Assembly (NCBI GenBank): GCA_030374805.1
Contig: JARGSG010000030.1
Coordinates: 434,001-498,000 of the forward strand
Length of the DNA stretch: 64,000 bases
From: Gracilaria gracilis
Lineage: Eukaryota; Rhodophyta; Florideophyceae; Gracilariales; Gracilariaceae
Direction of reading: 5' to 3'
The position numbers and the translations under genes were made by a program. This document shows positions 11,206 through 22,767 of this stretch, one piece after another. The notes under the pieces were generated by a model. The model had not been told where the DNA came from. It was given only the letters and a program-made list of their open reading frames with translations, and searched no databases. Numbering within the stretch: position 1 is the stretch's first letter; every line of letters begins with the position of its first letter.

Positions 11206-13308
11206 CGCCCTCTGATGGAAGTTTCTGACTACTTAGTCATATTCCGACATGTAGGGCGGATGCTACCATTAGCAGTATATGAATAGTAGCAACCACTGTA
11301 GTGGGAAGGAAACGTGGGACATGGTTGAGCCAGGAGATTGGCCACGTACACATGAGACGGGCGCCACAGCGCGTGGGTAATTACCACTATGCGTGGGCCT
11401 AATTTAGTTAGTTTATCTAATTACTTGTGGGTGCGAGCTCGCTACTTAACATGGCGGCGACCTCGCCGCCATGCACAGTAAAGTTGGGACAGCCAGGGTT
11501 GGCTCTATACTTCTTCGCCTTCGGCGGTCATCGACTCCTCCCAGGAGAGAGGCTCTGTTGCCTACGGGTAGTATATCCTCCCTGCGTCACCTAACAGAAC
11601 CCATTCGTGGGAGGGTTTTCCGCTTGTGTCGCGTTCGACCCTGTACAGGGAGCACCCCGGTGTTTACCGTAGCCTTTTTGACCTTTCCTCCTTTTCCTTC
11701 TCTCCATCCCCCGCTCTCGCGGATTCCTTTTCCCTTTTCCCACTTCCGTGGACTCGTGTCTCTCTCGAGGACCCGTTCACCCACACACGTGGTGCCAACA
11801 CCGATCCTTGCTCAACTCTCTACGCCCGTCGTGAGGGCTTGGCCTCGGATTACACCCGACGTCGTCGTGCCTTGCCAGAGAGGCTCTGTCTGCTGACTAC
11901 CGTCCTACGGAGGAAGATCTCGGACGTCTTCGTGGTGTCTTTCCGCCTCTGGCGCTGCACTACAAGTGGTTTCGACTTGGTTAGTGCTTCTACCCACTGC
12001 ACTGATGAAGATTTGGTGATTCTCCTATATAAGCCACGTGAGGTTATTAGTTCCTTTCGAAACGTTCAGTATATTCGTTTTTGTCGTGTCGTAGACTTCT
12101 AGAGTCTTAATTTCGTCAGAATCGAGCTGTAACTTTTGCGAAACGCTCATCTTCAGTATGAAGGAGCCGGTAGCACAAGTGATTGCAGTAAAAGAAATTA
12201 TAGTCATTAACACAAATATGAAGGTTGTATCTCCGCAACGGAAAAAACAAGGCGTTGTCTGGGTTTTGGAGCTTTTTGGTTGGTTTCCCTGAATAAAGTT
12301 GACTTGTGGTGGTTTTTGCTAAGAGCCTAAAAAATGTGAGCATGTGCTACGGTTTTTGATAGAAAAAGAAGAATTGAACTTTGCAGAGAAACGTGAGGGT
12401 GTCCAAAAACGTTTGACAAAATTTTTGTCGTGGACCTCACGGGTTTCGTGCCATGCGACACTGGCATGTTGAAGAGGACAGATAATGCGCACAACTTTTC
12501 AAGATGGGTGAAAATGATGCACAGAACTAACACAGATAGATGTAGTGGCAGGGTACAATGTTTTCACGTGTTTCATATAAATATCTTGGGCTGAGATCAT
12601 ATCATTGGCTCGTTTTATCTGCTTTATATAGTGGTTTATACTTTTTGGTAGTAAAAGAACTAGCAAGGCGCACCAATAGGCCTACATGGCACCAACCCAT
12701 TGTGGTATTATTTTGATACATTGGCGAACGAGACGGCATGGTTTGAAATACGGGTGGCAGTACAAGCTTTTTAAGATTTATAAAATTTTGGCGAGAAAAA
12801 TTTAGATTTTTAACCATACGAGTACATGCATGTCTGTATGGTAATCAAGTTGAACCAGGAAGAAATAGAAAGAATTTAAAGATATTGGTAAAATCAAAAC
12901 AATAAGATTTGGAAGTTGTGTTGGCTTTTAAAATTTTTGTCGCAATATGCCGCAAAATAATTTGACAAGATTATTTTTGCTTTTTTTCTGCCGATTTTTA
13001 GGACATTATCAAGTGACTAGAGGTTTTCATAATAAAGAAAAGCTAGTGAAAGTCGAAAAAAGCCAATTTTTTTTAATTGTTAGACAACCACTTTGTAGAA
13101 ATGGCAATTTTAAAATATTTTGTACACTTTTTTTGTTTATTTTGTACCTACAAAACACAAGTAAGCATCATGTCACTACTGGGTATTAAATTGTTACGAA
13201 AATTGTTTTAGGGTAAAATCTCTACTGGTAAAAATTTTGTGGCAGTTTCTAGCCAAATTAAGCAGTTTCTATGGCTGGTAATGAGAAGTGGAGCTATGGT
13301 GGCTCCAA
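11206..13308. other. no recognised gene; hairpin and possible solo LTR remnant
   Basis: No coding region was recognised. From about 11297 the sequence begins TGTAGTGGG and contains a perfect inverted repeat around 11450-11474 (CATGGCGGCGA, two bases, TCGCCGCCATG). The start and the hairpin are reminiscent of the LTRs of elements A and C, so a diverged solo LTR is possible, but no second end or target duplication was found. From about 12600 to 13300 the sequence is AT-rich with nothing recognisable. Confidence 0.25.
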
Positions 13309-13698
13309 TGTAGCATATGGCGATTTTCGAAGGGGCTTGAAAGCATTGCTTTTGCCCCTTCTACAGGCATATGCTCAGCTGGTACAGTCACTGAGTTATC
13401 AGTGCTGTATAGGTATATAAAGTAAGAATAGAGCCTTTATTGGTAGTGTGGTTTATATTAGTACTTTCATCTATTTGGTACGCTATATAAATTGTCTCCG
13501 ATTTCTGATCCCAGAATTCCGGGCAACTCTCCTCGCAGCTGACCATTCCCAAGAAGTTTGAGTTCATCAGCAGTCCCCTACCCAGTGCGAGCGCGGTCAG
13601 AGTAGAATCGTAGCATAAAGTCTTTTATTTATATATTCAAAAACTATATACATTACAACAGTAAGTTAAGTACACACCTACAGCGCACGATGATTACA
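13309..13698 (+). repeat. 5' LTR of element B
   Basis: Begins TGTAGCATATGG and ends TTACA. It matches the block at 20652-21041 over its full 390 bp, most closely in the second half, where a segment beginning TCACTGAGTTATCAGTGC is shared. It contains TATA-like sequence (GGTATATAAAG) at about 13412. Confidence 0.9.
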
Positions 13699-13700
13699 AT

Positions 13701-13715
13701 TGGTAGCATCGCTCC
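13701..13715 (+). other. primer-binding site of element B
   Basis: TGGTAGCATCGCTCC starts two bases after the 5' LTR. It resembles the methionine-tRNA-type primer site common in Ty3/gypsy elements (TGG followed by TA and a C-rich run). It differs clearly from the site shared by elements A and C. Confidence 0.65.
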
Positions 13716-13934
13716 AAGATTCTAACCTATACTTCTTCTTTCTACTTTGCTCTACTTGCGAAATATAAAGTGACTAAAGCTTCTAAAAAACGTAATTACA
13801 ACGAAACTAAAGACACAAATTTTAAGATATAAAATACAGAAGACAATACGAAAATTATAATTAAAAATGAAAACTGCATAAGAACTATACCTCGTCTCGA
13901 ACTACCTCCTTCGCGAGTCAACTCTATATTAGAT

Positions 13935-14366
13935 GTGGAAGCAGTTGAAGATAATAACACTGAAGAAAATATCATTCAAAAAATTACAGAAATTGATAAC
14001 GAAATACAGCTCGGCGACTTGGAGAACGATAAATTTAATCCTTTCTTAGAAACCGAAGAAAGTGAAGAAGTTGATAATCTACAAATTAATTCTAAGTACA
14101 AAAGGCCTAAGGTCAATAACGAAAATCTCAAGTGTTCATATTGCAAACAAAGAAAAGGTTTGCACACGTGGGAAGAACACAATAAAAGTAACACTCATTA
14201 TAAGGCCTTATCAAGGGCATATAATTTTGAAATATATTGTGAGTTCTGCCGCATTAGGCACGAAACTACCTTTGAATATAATATATACATCTCCAAACGC
14301 AGGTTCATAAAGAGAAATTACATCAAGTGGGAAATGCGTACAAGTTCGCAGCTAAACACAAGTTAG
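13935..14366 (+). CDS. small ORF upstream of gag in element B, zinc-finger-like (fossil part)
   Basis: An acidic 143-residue frame between the primer-binding site and gag. It contains LKCSYCKQRKGLHTWEEHNK followed by a further histidine, a C-x2-C...H...H pattern. A second CxxC follows (IYCEFCRIRHETTFEYN). Such a pair suggests two zinc-binding units. An extra ORF in front of gag is unusual for Ty3/gypsy elements, and no family was recognised. It belongs to a broken element and is treated as a fossil part. Confidence 0.5.
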   Translation: MEAVEDNNTEENIIQKITEIDNEIQLGDLENDKFNPFLETEESEEVDNLQINSKYKRPKVNNENLKCSYCKQRKGLHTWEEHNKSNTHYKALSRAYNFEIYCEFCRIRHETTFEYNIYISKRRFIKRNYIKWEMRTSSQLNTS

Positions 14367-14642
14367 TATCGAAACTCGCAAAAGCTAAGTATTCAGTACC
14401 GGACGATAACAAAGTCCGAGAGTTTATCAAAGATTTGAAAAAGTCTTCTTAAACAATGTTTTGCACTGTAAGATAGTAGTGCACTTTATCAAATAAATTG
14501 AAATTGTTGTTGCTCTAACTGACTTTGCAAAAACCTTACAGGTGTGCTATAACACACAATATTGCCCACCTTTTTGTATCAATCATAAGTAGACTTGAGT
14601 TAAAAAACCGCGCAACCATATTACACTAAGTAGTAGACAAGC

Positions 14643-15374
14643 GTGCAACAAAAAAATTGCAAAAAGACTACAAACCGTAGAAGAAAAGATATCCAAGTAC
14701 AATTATACATCTTTATCATCAAGATGGATACAGATATTAGTGACTTACAAAATAGAGTAAATGTTTTAGGACAACAGCTCGCCCAAGTAATACAGCTCAA
14801 TAACCGCTTGACAAATGTGGTAAGTAATCATGAACACCATAGTAATTTACTAAAATCTGGAAAACCCGAAAAGTTTTCAGGAAGAAATGCCAGATCATTT
14901 CTACAATCCATAGAAAACATATTTGTTAGTATTCACGCAACCGTACCTGACGACAAAAAGATAATGTATGCAGTAAGCTTTATGACCGGTCGTGCAATAG
15001 AATGGTGGGAACTGGGAAATATGAATAACACTGCAGAAGTGAGTACGTATGAAGGATTCAAGAAAAAGTTGCTAGAATATTTTGAACCAGCAAACAGAGA
15101 ACTAAATGCACGTAAAATGCTTTCAAATATAAAACAAGTTGGAAGTCTCGGGGCTGTTTCATATTATAATAAGGAGTTCACCAAATGGCTACTACAAGTT
15201 ACGAACATGAGTATAGATGAACAGCTATTTAATTATTCACAAGGTCTGTGTCATAATATTCGCATTGAACTCGAACGAACTGGAGTACCCAATTTGCATG
15301 AAGCAATGAACTTGGTAGATCGAATGGATAATATCTATAGAACAAATATGAGATTCCGAAAACAATGGAATTGA
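14643..15374 (+). pseudogene. gag region of element B (fossil)
   Basis: A 243-residue frame; the likely start is MDTDISDLQNRVNVLGQQLA at about 14724, a leucine-zipper-like segment. Then comes a retrotransposon gag core: FSGRNARSFLQSIENIF, MTGRAIEWWELGN, FKKKLLEYFEPANRELNARK and LCHNIRIELERTG. A cysteine-rich segment further on (about 15500) starts like a zinc knuckle, CFKCHRKGC. This is the structural protein region of a broken element. Confidence 0.8.
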
Positions 15375-15632
15375 AATAGAAATAACAATAATGGGAACAG
15401 AAGAAATGAACCCGTACCTATGGAAATTGGTAATATAAATCGCTACCAAGGCAGGAATAGGTTGAGTAACGAAGAAAAATCAAAAAACCTCAAGGATGAC
15501 TTATGTTTTAAATGCCATCGTAAAGGATGTCGTCCTTGGATGCATAAACGCCTTTGGGAGGATCCTAGTCTACGTGCCCGAGAAAACTAAAGAGTAGGGC
15601 ATCAAAAGCAGGCCATAAGCCCACGTACTCTA

Positions 15633-18600
15633 ATGAGGCCGATGTACATTAGAAGAAGAAACAAACCGAAAAGGACAAAAAATATAAAATTATGCAATAT
15701 AAAAAGAAATCACGCGTCAAAGTTACTAATATACAATGGAGATGCTACTGCACATCATCACAAGGAACCATGTAATACTCTAATCGATTGCGGTTGTGAA
15801 GACATATGCATATCTAAAGAATATGCAGATATATTGAATCTCCAAAGGAGAAGTACCGATGTCAAAGCTGAGCTTTGGGAAGGAAGATTAGTTCCTTTGG
15901 AACAATGTTTAGAGACTTTTTCCATTAAGATCGGGGACGCCAAGTTTGACATCCACCCTTATATAGTGGATTTAATAGATTATGATTTCATTCTTGGTCA
16001 AACCTGGTTAGAATTCTATAATCCACACATAGACTGGAGAAAGCACTCCATGTCCTTACTCCTTAATGGAAAAAAGTTTATTCTGGACGCAGAAACTGTC
16101 AAACGACAGTACGCCCAAGAGAAACGTGTTCTAAGTAAACACAAGTTTATGAAGGTCGTGAAGAAACAACAAAGTGAAATATACTACGTAGTAATTAAAC
16201 CAAAGAAAAACATTCAAGTAAGTAACATAATTATCAAAGAGGATATCCCAGAAGATGAACAAATAAAGAAGATACCTGAAGAATACCAAGATGTATTCCC
16301 TGAGGACCTCCCGAAAGGATTACCACCCAAGAGAATGGTGGAAATGGAGATTAAACTTGTTGATACACCTTACCAGCAAGGTGATAGTGACCAGCAGTGG
16401 CATCGCGAGAAATGCCACGCAACGGAAATTGTAGCGCTGAACTGCGCACATGCAACCTACGCAGGCTTGAATGCAGATTCAAGCCATCTGCCACCCACGA
16501 TCGCAGGTGGCAGAGAGGCACACCTACTTAATAAATAATACCAGATTCTCCACTGGAGGTCTGGGGGCATCCGCCATCAGCGGAACTTTCCTTGCTGCCC
16601 AATCTCTCGCCTTGGACTCTTTCCTTCCCCTTTCGGTGAGCGCGAGGCGAACGCAAACCTAGACGTATCAACAAAGCGCTTTGTTGGTACGTCTAGGTTC
16701 GCTTTCGCCTCTTTCCTTCCCCTTTTGGCGAGCGCGCGCCGAACGCAAACCTAGACGTACCAACAAAACTACAAGATGATTCACAACCCAAAGTGGGACC
16801 TCTGAATAAGCTTTCCCCAAAGGAACTGCAAGAAATGAAGAAGCAAATAGAACATTTACTAAGCCTAGGATTCATAAGACTCAGTATTAGCCCATGGGGA
16901 AGCCCAGTATTGTTCACACCCAAGAAAGATGGAGGACTTAGGGTGTGCATTGACTACAGAGCCTTGAATAAAAGAACAATAAAAAACAAAGTACCACTAC
17001 CACGTATAGACGAAGTTTGGGACCAGCTTCAAAGAGCAAAATACTTCACCTCTCTTGATCTAAGAGTAGGATATAATCAGATACGTATTAAACCCGAGAA
17101 TGTAGAGAAAACTGCATTCAGAACACGATAGGGGTTGTTCGAATACCTAGTAACACCATTTGGATTAACTGATGCTCCAGGATGTTTTCAAACTCTAATG
17201 AGTACAATACTACGTCCATACTGAGATGAGTTTGTGATGGTATATCTAGACGATATTCTCATCTACAGTGAAACCAAGAATGAACACCTCAAACATATAC
17301 GAAGAGTACTAAGTGTACTACTGAAAGGAAAACTATATGGAAAACTTTCCAAGTTCCCAGTCATGAAACAAAAACTAGAATACTTAGGACATATCATATC
17401 AGATGGGGGAATAAAACCAGACCCAAAAAAAGGTCAATGCCATAATGCAATGGGAAATCCCAACAAACGTAAAAGAAGTACAAAGCTTCTTAGGCATATG
17501 CAATTATTACCACAAGTTTGTAAAGGACTTCTCAAAAATAGCAAACCCAATAAGTAATCTTGTGAAAGAAAAAGTACCCTTCAAATGAGGCAAAGAACAA
17601 GATGATGCTTTCAATACTCTTAAAAGTTTCTTACCCACTTCTCCAATATTAATACGTGCTAATACACGTCTAACATACGACGTAACCACTGATGCTTCAG
17701 CTACTGGACTAGGTGCTGTTTTATCACAGACAGATAAGTCTGGAAGACGACCTATAGCTTATGCTTCAAGAAAACTCAATAAAGCAGAACAGAATTACGC
17801 TACAGAGGAAAGAGAACTATTAGCTATCATATTCGCTTTACGAACGTGGCGTTCATATCTACATGGATCGAAATTTATCATATACACTGATCATCATCCT
17901 TTAAAGTACCTAGAGACAAAAAAGGCTCTGTCTAGAAAACAAGCCCGATGGGTGGAATATATGCCAGAATTTGACTATACTATATGTTATAGAAAGGAAA
18001 AGAAGAACAAAGTAGCAGATGCCTTATCACGAAAGGATAAAGAAAAACAAAAAAGACCTATTGAGGTCATTGAACGACTTCTTAGTATCAATACAGTCAA
18101 AATTTCTGAAGAAACATTGAACAAGCTTTCAAAAGGGTACTATAACGATCCTTACTTCTCTAGCCAATTCCAGAAACCGACAGAACCTTATAAACGGGTT
18201 GGAAAAATACTATACTTTGAGAACAGGCTATGTATACCAGAAGGAAATATTAGAAAACCATTACTACATGATAACCATGTTTCATTACAAGGAGGACACA
18301 GATCCTATCAAAAGACATTGCTTCTATTAAGAAGACATTACTTCTGGAATGCAATTAAACAAGACCTTAAGAAATACGTTACCGAATGTGAAAGATTCTA
18401 AAAGGCGAAATCGAGTAATCAAAACTCGCAAGGACCACTCTTACCATTTACTCCACCAACAAAGAAATGGGAAGTAGTATCTATGGACTTCATATTCGAC
18501 TTACCAAAAAGTAATAAATATACCGGCGTTATGGCAGTCGTGGATAAGTTAACCAAAAGAGTACACTTTATACCACTTCAATCAAATACCAAAGCTCCAA

Positions 18601-19430
18601 TTATTGCTGAGGTATTCTACAGAGAAATATTCAAACACCACGGATTACCACGTATTATCATATCAGATAGAGACTCAAGATTCACAAGTAATTTCTGGAG
18701 TTCTCTTACGAAACTACTGAATATCCGATTGAACTTATCAACATATTTCCACCCACAAACAGATGGTCAAACTGAACGCATGTTTAGAACCATGCAAGAA
18801 ATGATCCGTTGTTATGTATCCTAATCGCAACACGATTGTGTAAAGTATTTACCTGGATTAGAATATGCATACAACAACACCATTAATGATGCTACTAAGT
18901 TTAGCCCATTTTACATGGAATATGGACATCATCCACTCTCAATATCAGATATATTGTATCAGGAGCATACTCCCATAAACGATGCATCTAATTCGTTCCT
19001 CAAACAGATGCATCACACCAATAAACTGGCTCAAATTGCAATTGAACAGGCAAACACAAAAATGTCGATTACGTCAATACATCCCGGAAGAATACATACT
19101 TCAATCTAGGAGACTATGTATTACTATCGACTAAAAATCTTGCAATCCCGAAAGAACGTTCACGTAAGTTCGCTTACAAATACATTGGCCCTTTCAGAGT
19201 AATTGGAACCACCAAATCTGGTTCATCGTATAGGTTACTCTTACCAAAAAAATACAAAGAGTGATATCACGCATTTCATGTGTCCTTACCTAAACCTTAT
19301 TATGGTGATTCATCTCATAAAAGCAAATGGGTATCCAACGACTAATCCATTACAAAAAGCCAAAGATATCCATTATAGACCATCGTACACAAAACTCGAG
19401 GATCGAGTATTTACTTCGAAGAGGAAAGGA
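15633..19430 (+). pseudogene. pol region of element B (fossil), interrupted by an insertion
   Basis: Domains in order: protease (TLIDCGCEDICISKEYADIL, about 15780), reverse transcriptase (about 16800-17560, with [18 protein letters not shown] and MVYLDDILIYS), RNase H (about 17670-17930, with TYDVTTDASATGLGAVLS and TEERELLAIIFALRTW), integrase (about 18260-18830, with VSMDFIFDLPKS, SDRDSRFTSNFW and YFHPQTDGQTERMFRT). A chromodomain-like segment follows at about 19340-19500 (IIDHRTQNSRIEYLLRRGKE). The integrase and chromodomain order is that of chromoviruses. A separate DNA piece of about 400 bp sits between protease and reverse transcriptase at about 16375-16775. Confidence 0.88.
16375..16775. 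mobile_element. insertion in element B with MITE-like inverted repeats
   Basis: A GC-richer block inside AT-rich pol. It holds three copies of a roughly 28-bp unit, CGAACGCAAACCTAGACG then TACCAACAAA, in the order forward (about 16648), reverse (about 16681) and forward (about 16740). The first two face each other with no loop, giving a near-perfect palindrome of about 66 bp. The second and third enclose an 88-bp unit with terminal inverted repeats starting TTTGTTGGTACGTCTAGG, which looks like a tiny MITE. The block beginning CTCTTTCCTTCCCCTTT is also duplicated (about 16615 and 16709). No target duplication was identified. Confidence 0.55.
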
Positions 19431-19579
19431 AGAGGTTGAAGATCTCTGGATCAGCGAAAAAGATCCACAAATATCTTCAGAGCTTGTCGAAAAGTACAAA
19501 AGAAACACAAAAAGTAATATAAAAGGTAAGAACTCACTTTCATTCCTGCTAAACTAAAACTGTTGTGATTAGAACGACA

Positions 19580-20510
19580 ATATGAATCCTTACATGCTAC
19601 AAGAATACAAGACGAGTACTTATCTACTCACCTAGGTAAAATCTCCAATATTGCATTTACGCAGAACGTAATTGTATGGAACATAATACACATATGCCTT
19701 GGGTTCTCCCAAATCAAAGGCCCATTTGTTAAAAAAGTAGACTTCCAAATACTATGCAGAATACTAAGTGCATACAGTCCGCAACTTTGTAATGAGTATG
19801 AAGAGGAATTTATACTATAACTATACTTTGTAATGATTGGTACCTACGGTGACTACCAAAGAGCTGGAAACTACCTTCCATGTGTAAGAAATGCAGTAAA
19901 GAACTTCTTTGAAAAGATTAGAATGGAAACATTCATATTGAATGAAATAGAGGCACATCCGAGGATCCCATACCCAACTATGTATCCATCTCCTGCTGGA
20001 CCAGCTCCACAGAAATAAGCATAAATAGAAGGCGCGGAATAAAGAACAACGAGTTCTTCACTCGCCCATTATCAAACGAATTCTCAACATGAGTTTGAAC
20101 AGCAAGGATCTTGGTCAATTACAATTCGCTCAGATGAAACTAGCCGACTGGCTGTTAGCCGTTACCTCCTACCGAAGTAAACAAAACGGTATATTATAGA
20201 ATATATTTCATATATCTTTAGCATACTATCAATTACGTGGACCATTCATTTCGGAAATTGATAAAAATACAATACTCGCGGTATACGAAAGGCATGAATC
20301 AAAAGTATGTATTTCCCTTACTGAAAGTAGAATGATACAACTGCATTATTACATTATTGGGATCACTAGAAATAATCCAGAAGAACGTAAGGTCTATATT
20401 CGCAGTACTGAACGAGTTTCGAAATACGTACGAGAAGAAATAGGTTCACCAGTTACATTAGATATTCTCAAAGGTCGCGAATATTCACTTTTGCCATACT
20501 TAAACTAGAT
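19580..20510 (+). pseudogene. two related 3' ORFs of element B, downstream of integrase (fossil)
   Basis: Two small frames follow pol. The first starts about 19582 (MNPYMLQEYKTSTYLLTH) and extends to about 20018, ending IPYPTMYPSPAGPAPQK. The second starts about 20090 (MSLNSKDLGQLQFAQMKLAD) and ends about 20507. Both contain a similar core: FSQIKGPFVKKVDFQIL in the first, YYQLRGPFISEIDKNTIL in the second. They look like an ancient duplicate pair. No known family was recognised. Extra 3' ORFs are uncommon in Ty3/gypsy elements. Both are parts of a broken element. Confidence 0.45.
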
Positions 20511-20651
20511 AATGGCGTACATAAAAAAAAAAGAAAACCGACACAAAAAAAAACAAAATCAAAGAAAGAAACAAACACAAAAAGAACAAAGCAAAGTAAA
20601 AGTAAAATATCATATAATTTGAAAACAAGTTCTTGAAGAAAAAGGAGTAGT

Positions 20652-21041
20652 TATAGCATATGGTGATTTTGGGAGGGGCTTGAAAGCCTTGGTTTTCCCC
20701 CTTCTACACGGATTTACTCAGCTGGTACAGTCACTGAGTTATCAGTGCTGTATAGGTATATAAATTAAGAATAGAGCCTTTATTGGTAGTGTGGTTTATA
20801 TTAGTAGTTTCATCTATGTGGTACGCTATATAAATTGTTTTGGAGTACTGTTCCCAGAAGTCCGAGCAACCTTTCTCGCACCTGACCAGTCCCAAAAAGC
20901 TTGAGTTCATCAGCAATTCCCTACCCAGTGCGAGCGCGGTCAGAGCAGAATCGTAGCATAAAGTCTTTTATTTATATGTTCAAAAACTATATACATTACA
21001 ACAGTAAGTTAAGTACACGCCTACTGCGCACGATGTTTACA
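20652..21041 (+). repeat. 3' LTR of element B
   Basis: A 390-bp copy of the block at 13309-13698, ending TTTACA and followed by the target duplication TCCAA. A purine-rich tract (GAAGAAAAAGGAG, about 20634-20646) just upstream is the likely polypurine tract. Confidence 0.9.
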
Positions 21042-21663
21042 TCCAAAGACGTATTTGGTTGGCAGGGGAGATTCTAGAACATCTACGGAGGATCCTCCAG
21101 AAAACGTTACATAGATGCGGAGGTCCTGCCGGGTAATTCTACGACCTGTGCAGTTGGTATATTGTCCGGGGGCAAGCCATACCCCCGCTACTGACAGTCA
21201 GCAAGGATCTAAATAAGCTGAGTGCCAGTTGAAACAAACTTTGAAAAACCCAAAAGCTTTCTATTTGTTCAAAATAATAACTTTTTGGGTCCGAATGACT
21301 TAGAGACGGTTTGGGTACCGTTGATACCGTTGGTAAGTTTAGCAAGGATGAAAACGCTTCTGTCTCTCCCGAGTTTGGGTATCTATGCGTATAATGGGTG
21401 CATCCAAAAATCCCTACATTCCTTGAAAGCCAAAGGTAATGCCCCTTCTAGGAAGAAGGGTTTCTCACCACGGTTACACGTCTACGTCTGTAACTTTATC
21501 CTGTTTTTCGCGCAATATGCAGATAAAAAGAAAACTCTGCGACTGGCCATCTTGGATTTCGGATGCCGGGCCACTTTTCGTCAGAGAAATGTCAAAGTTG
21601 GCAACCACCAAAACGCGCAAACACTTTTCACTCCAGCAAGAGCAAGGACAAATTACAAACATG
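21042..21663. other. no recognised gene
   Basis: Right flank of element B. Short frames are present, but none resembles a known protein, although the frame used by the next feature is open from 21439. Confidence 0.3.
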
Positions 21664-22515
21664 CAGCGAGCACGTCTGCAAATAGAACAACTTATGAACT
21701 ATCGGGAAGAAGAAGACGATATGATTGTCGAAGAAGAACAACTTTCGGATCCTCAAGAGGATATTGTAACAGAAACATTGCACAACGATGATGAATGTGA
21801 GTCAGAGAGTAGCCCCACAAAATACCACCAAAAAGGTAGAAAACTCAACAGCTGGAATTACAGTTCAGAAAATGTAGATGTTTTTTTTGATATCATTGAA
21901 GAGCATGAGCCAACTGGAATGAACGGTTGAGCTCGTGTGTACCGAGATTACAGCAAATACGCGCAAGAAAATGACGGACCACGGAGACGATCGGAAGCTC
22001 TGAAGAAGAAGTATGACAAACTTTGTTCTGTACAGAAAGAAACAGGAGATCCCACTTATCCAGACCATGTCCGCCGAGCTAAAAACATCCAGAACGAGAT
22101 TCTATCTAAGATGGTATCTCTCACGTACAACAGTAACACCATTGAGGAGTGTAACCCAAATAACCCCAAGGCAGGAGATTGTGTTCGAAATGGCGAAGAC
22201 GGAAATAACGAAAATACTGTAACCAAAGACAAGTCGAGCCCTCCCAGCCGTAAGCGCCAGTTACGTAAGCCATTTGAATCTCCCGCGAAGAGAAGGGACT
22301 CAGAACTTGTTGAAAGTATGAAAAAGATGACAAAGAGTATGACAGAATTGGCAGACATACAGGTCAGAAGAGAACATAGACAGGCTACGACAGAAAGAGA
22401 TATCGATGCTATAGTCACAGCGGTTGTCGAAAAGAGCCGTGAACACATTCAAACAATTGTTTCTGAATCGATTTCAGACACTATGCCTCGTTTGCTTGAA
22501 AAGTCCAAGAAGTAG
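21664..22515 (+). pseudogene. Myb/SANT-like (DUF6818-type) protein, one in-frame stop
   Basis: Starts near MQRARLQIEQLMNYREEED, with an acidic stretch, and then a Myb/SANT-like domain: NSWNYSSENVDVFFDIIEEH, a stop at 21928-21930, ARVYRDYSKYAQENDGPRRR, LKKKYDKL and TGDPTYPDHVRRAKNIQNEI. This layout matches the DUF6818-type domain I know from oomycete and fungal repeats, where a tryptophan stands at the place of the stop (TGA for TGG). The rest is a basic linker (RKRQLRKPFESPAKRRD) and a likely coiled coil (LVESMKKMTKSMTELAD). Such proteins are often carried by DNA transposons and would bind DNA. Whether this one belongs to the Harbinger element 5 kb away is unknown. Confidence 0.6.
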
Positions 22516-22638
22516 ATGGTCATGAACATGGACCGATGCTGCCTTCACTTCACTCATAGTAGTCGCAACTACGATGCACTCGTTGAGTGACCACTGCGAC
22601 GCTGATTGAAGGGCGGGAAGGGGTGTCTCGTGCTTGCG

Positions 22639-22700
22639 TGGTGGAGGCGACGGTGGCGACGGTGGCGACGGTGGTGACGGTGGCGACGGTGGTGACGTTG
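22639..22700. repeat. GGCGACGGT/GGTGACGGT short tandem repeat
   Basis: About six copies of a 9-bp unit alternating GGCGACGGT and GGTGACGGT. On the minus strand one frame gives repeated Ser-Pro-Pro. It lies at the possible 3' end of the minus-strand host-like gene to its right. Confidence 0.7.
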
Positions 22701-22767
22701 GAAGCGGTCCAGGCGGTGGCGGCGGCTGCGGGGGCTGTGATGCTTCGGGTTGAGAAGGAATCTGTCG

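Larger units (their letters stand above)
13309..21041 (+). mobile_element. Ty3/gypsy chromovirus-like LTR retrotransposon B (fossil)
   Basis: A 7.7-kb element with 390-bp LTRs (13309-13698 and 20652-21041) and a perfect 5-bp target duplication TCCAA (13304-13308 and 21042-21046). Order: LTR, primer-binding site, a small zinc-finger-like ORF, gag, protease, reverse transcriptase, RNase H, integrase, a chromodomain-like segment, two further small ORFs, polypurine tract, LTR. The LTRs differ at very roughly 8-9% of positions by eye, so the insertion is old compared with element C. The copy is broken, with roughly a dozen breaks, and carries a foreign insertion of about 400 bp within pol. The whole element is much more AT-rich than elements A and C and the host genes. 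Confidence 0.92.

Noticed and set aside
11297-11970. Solo LTR of the A/C family
   Set aside because: Only the first bases and a hairpin are suggestive; no second end or target duplication could be found.
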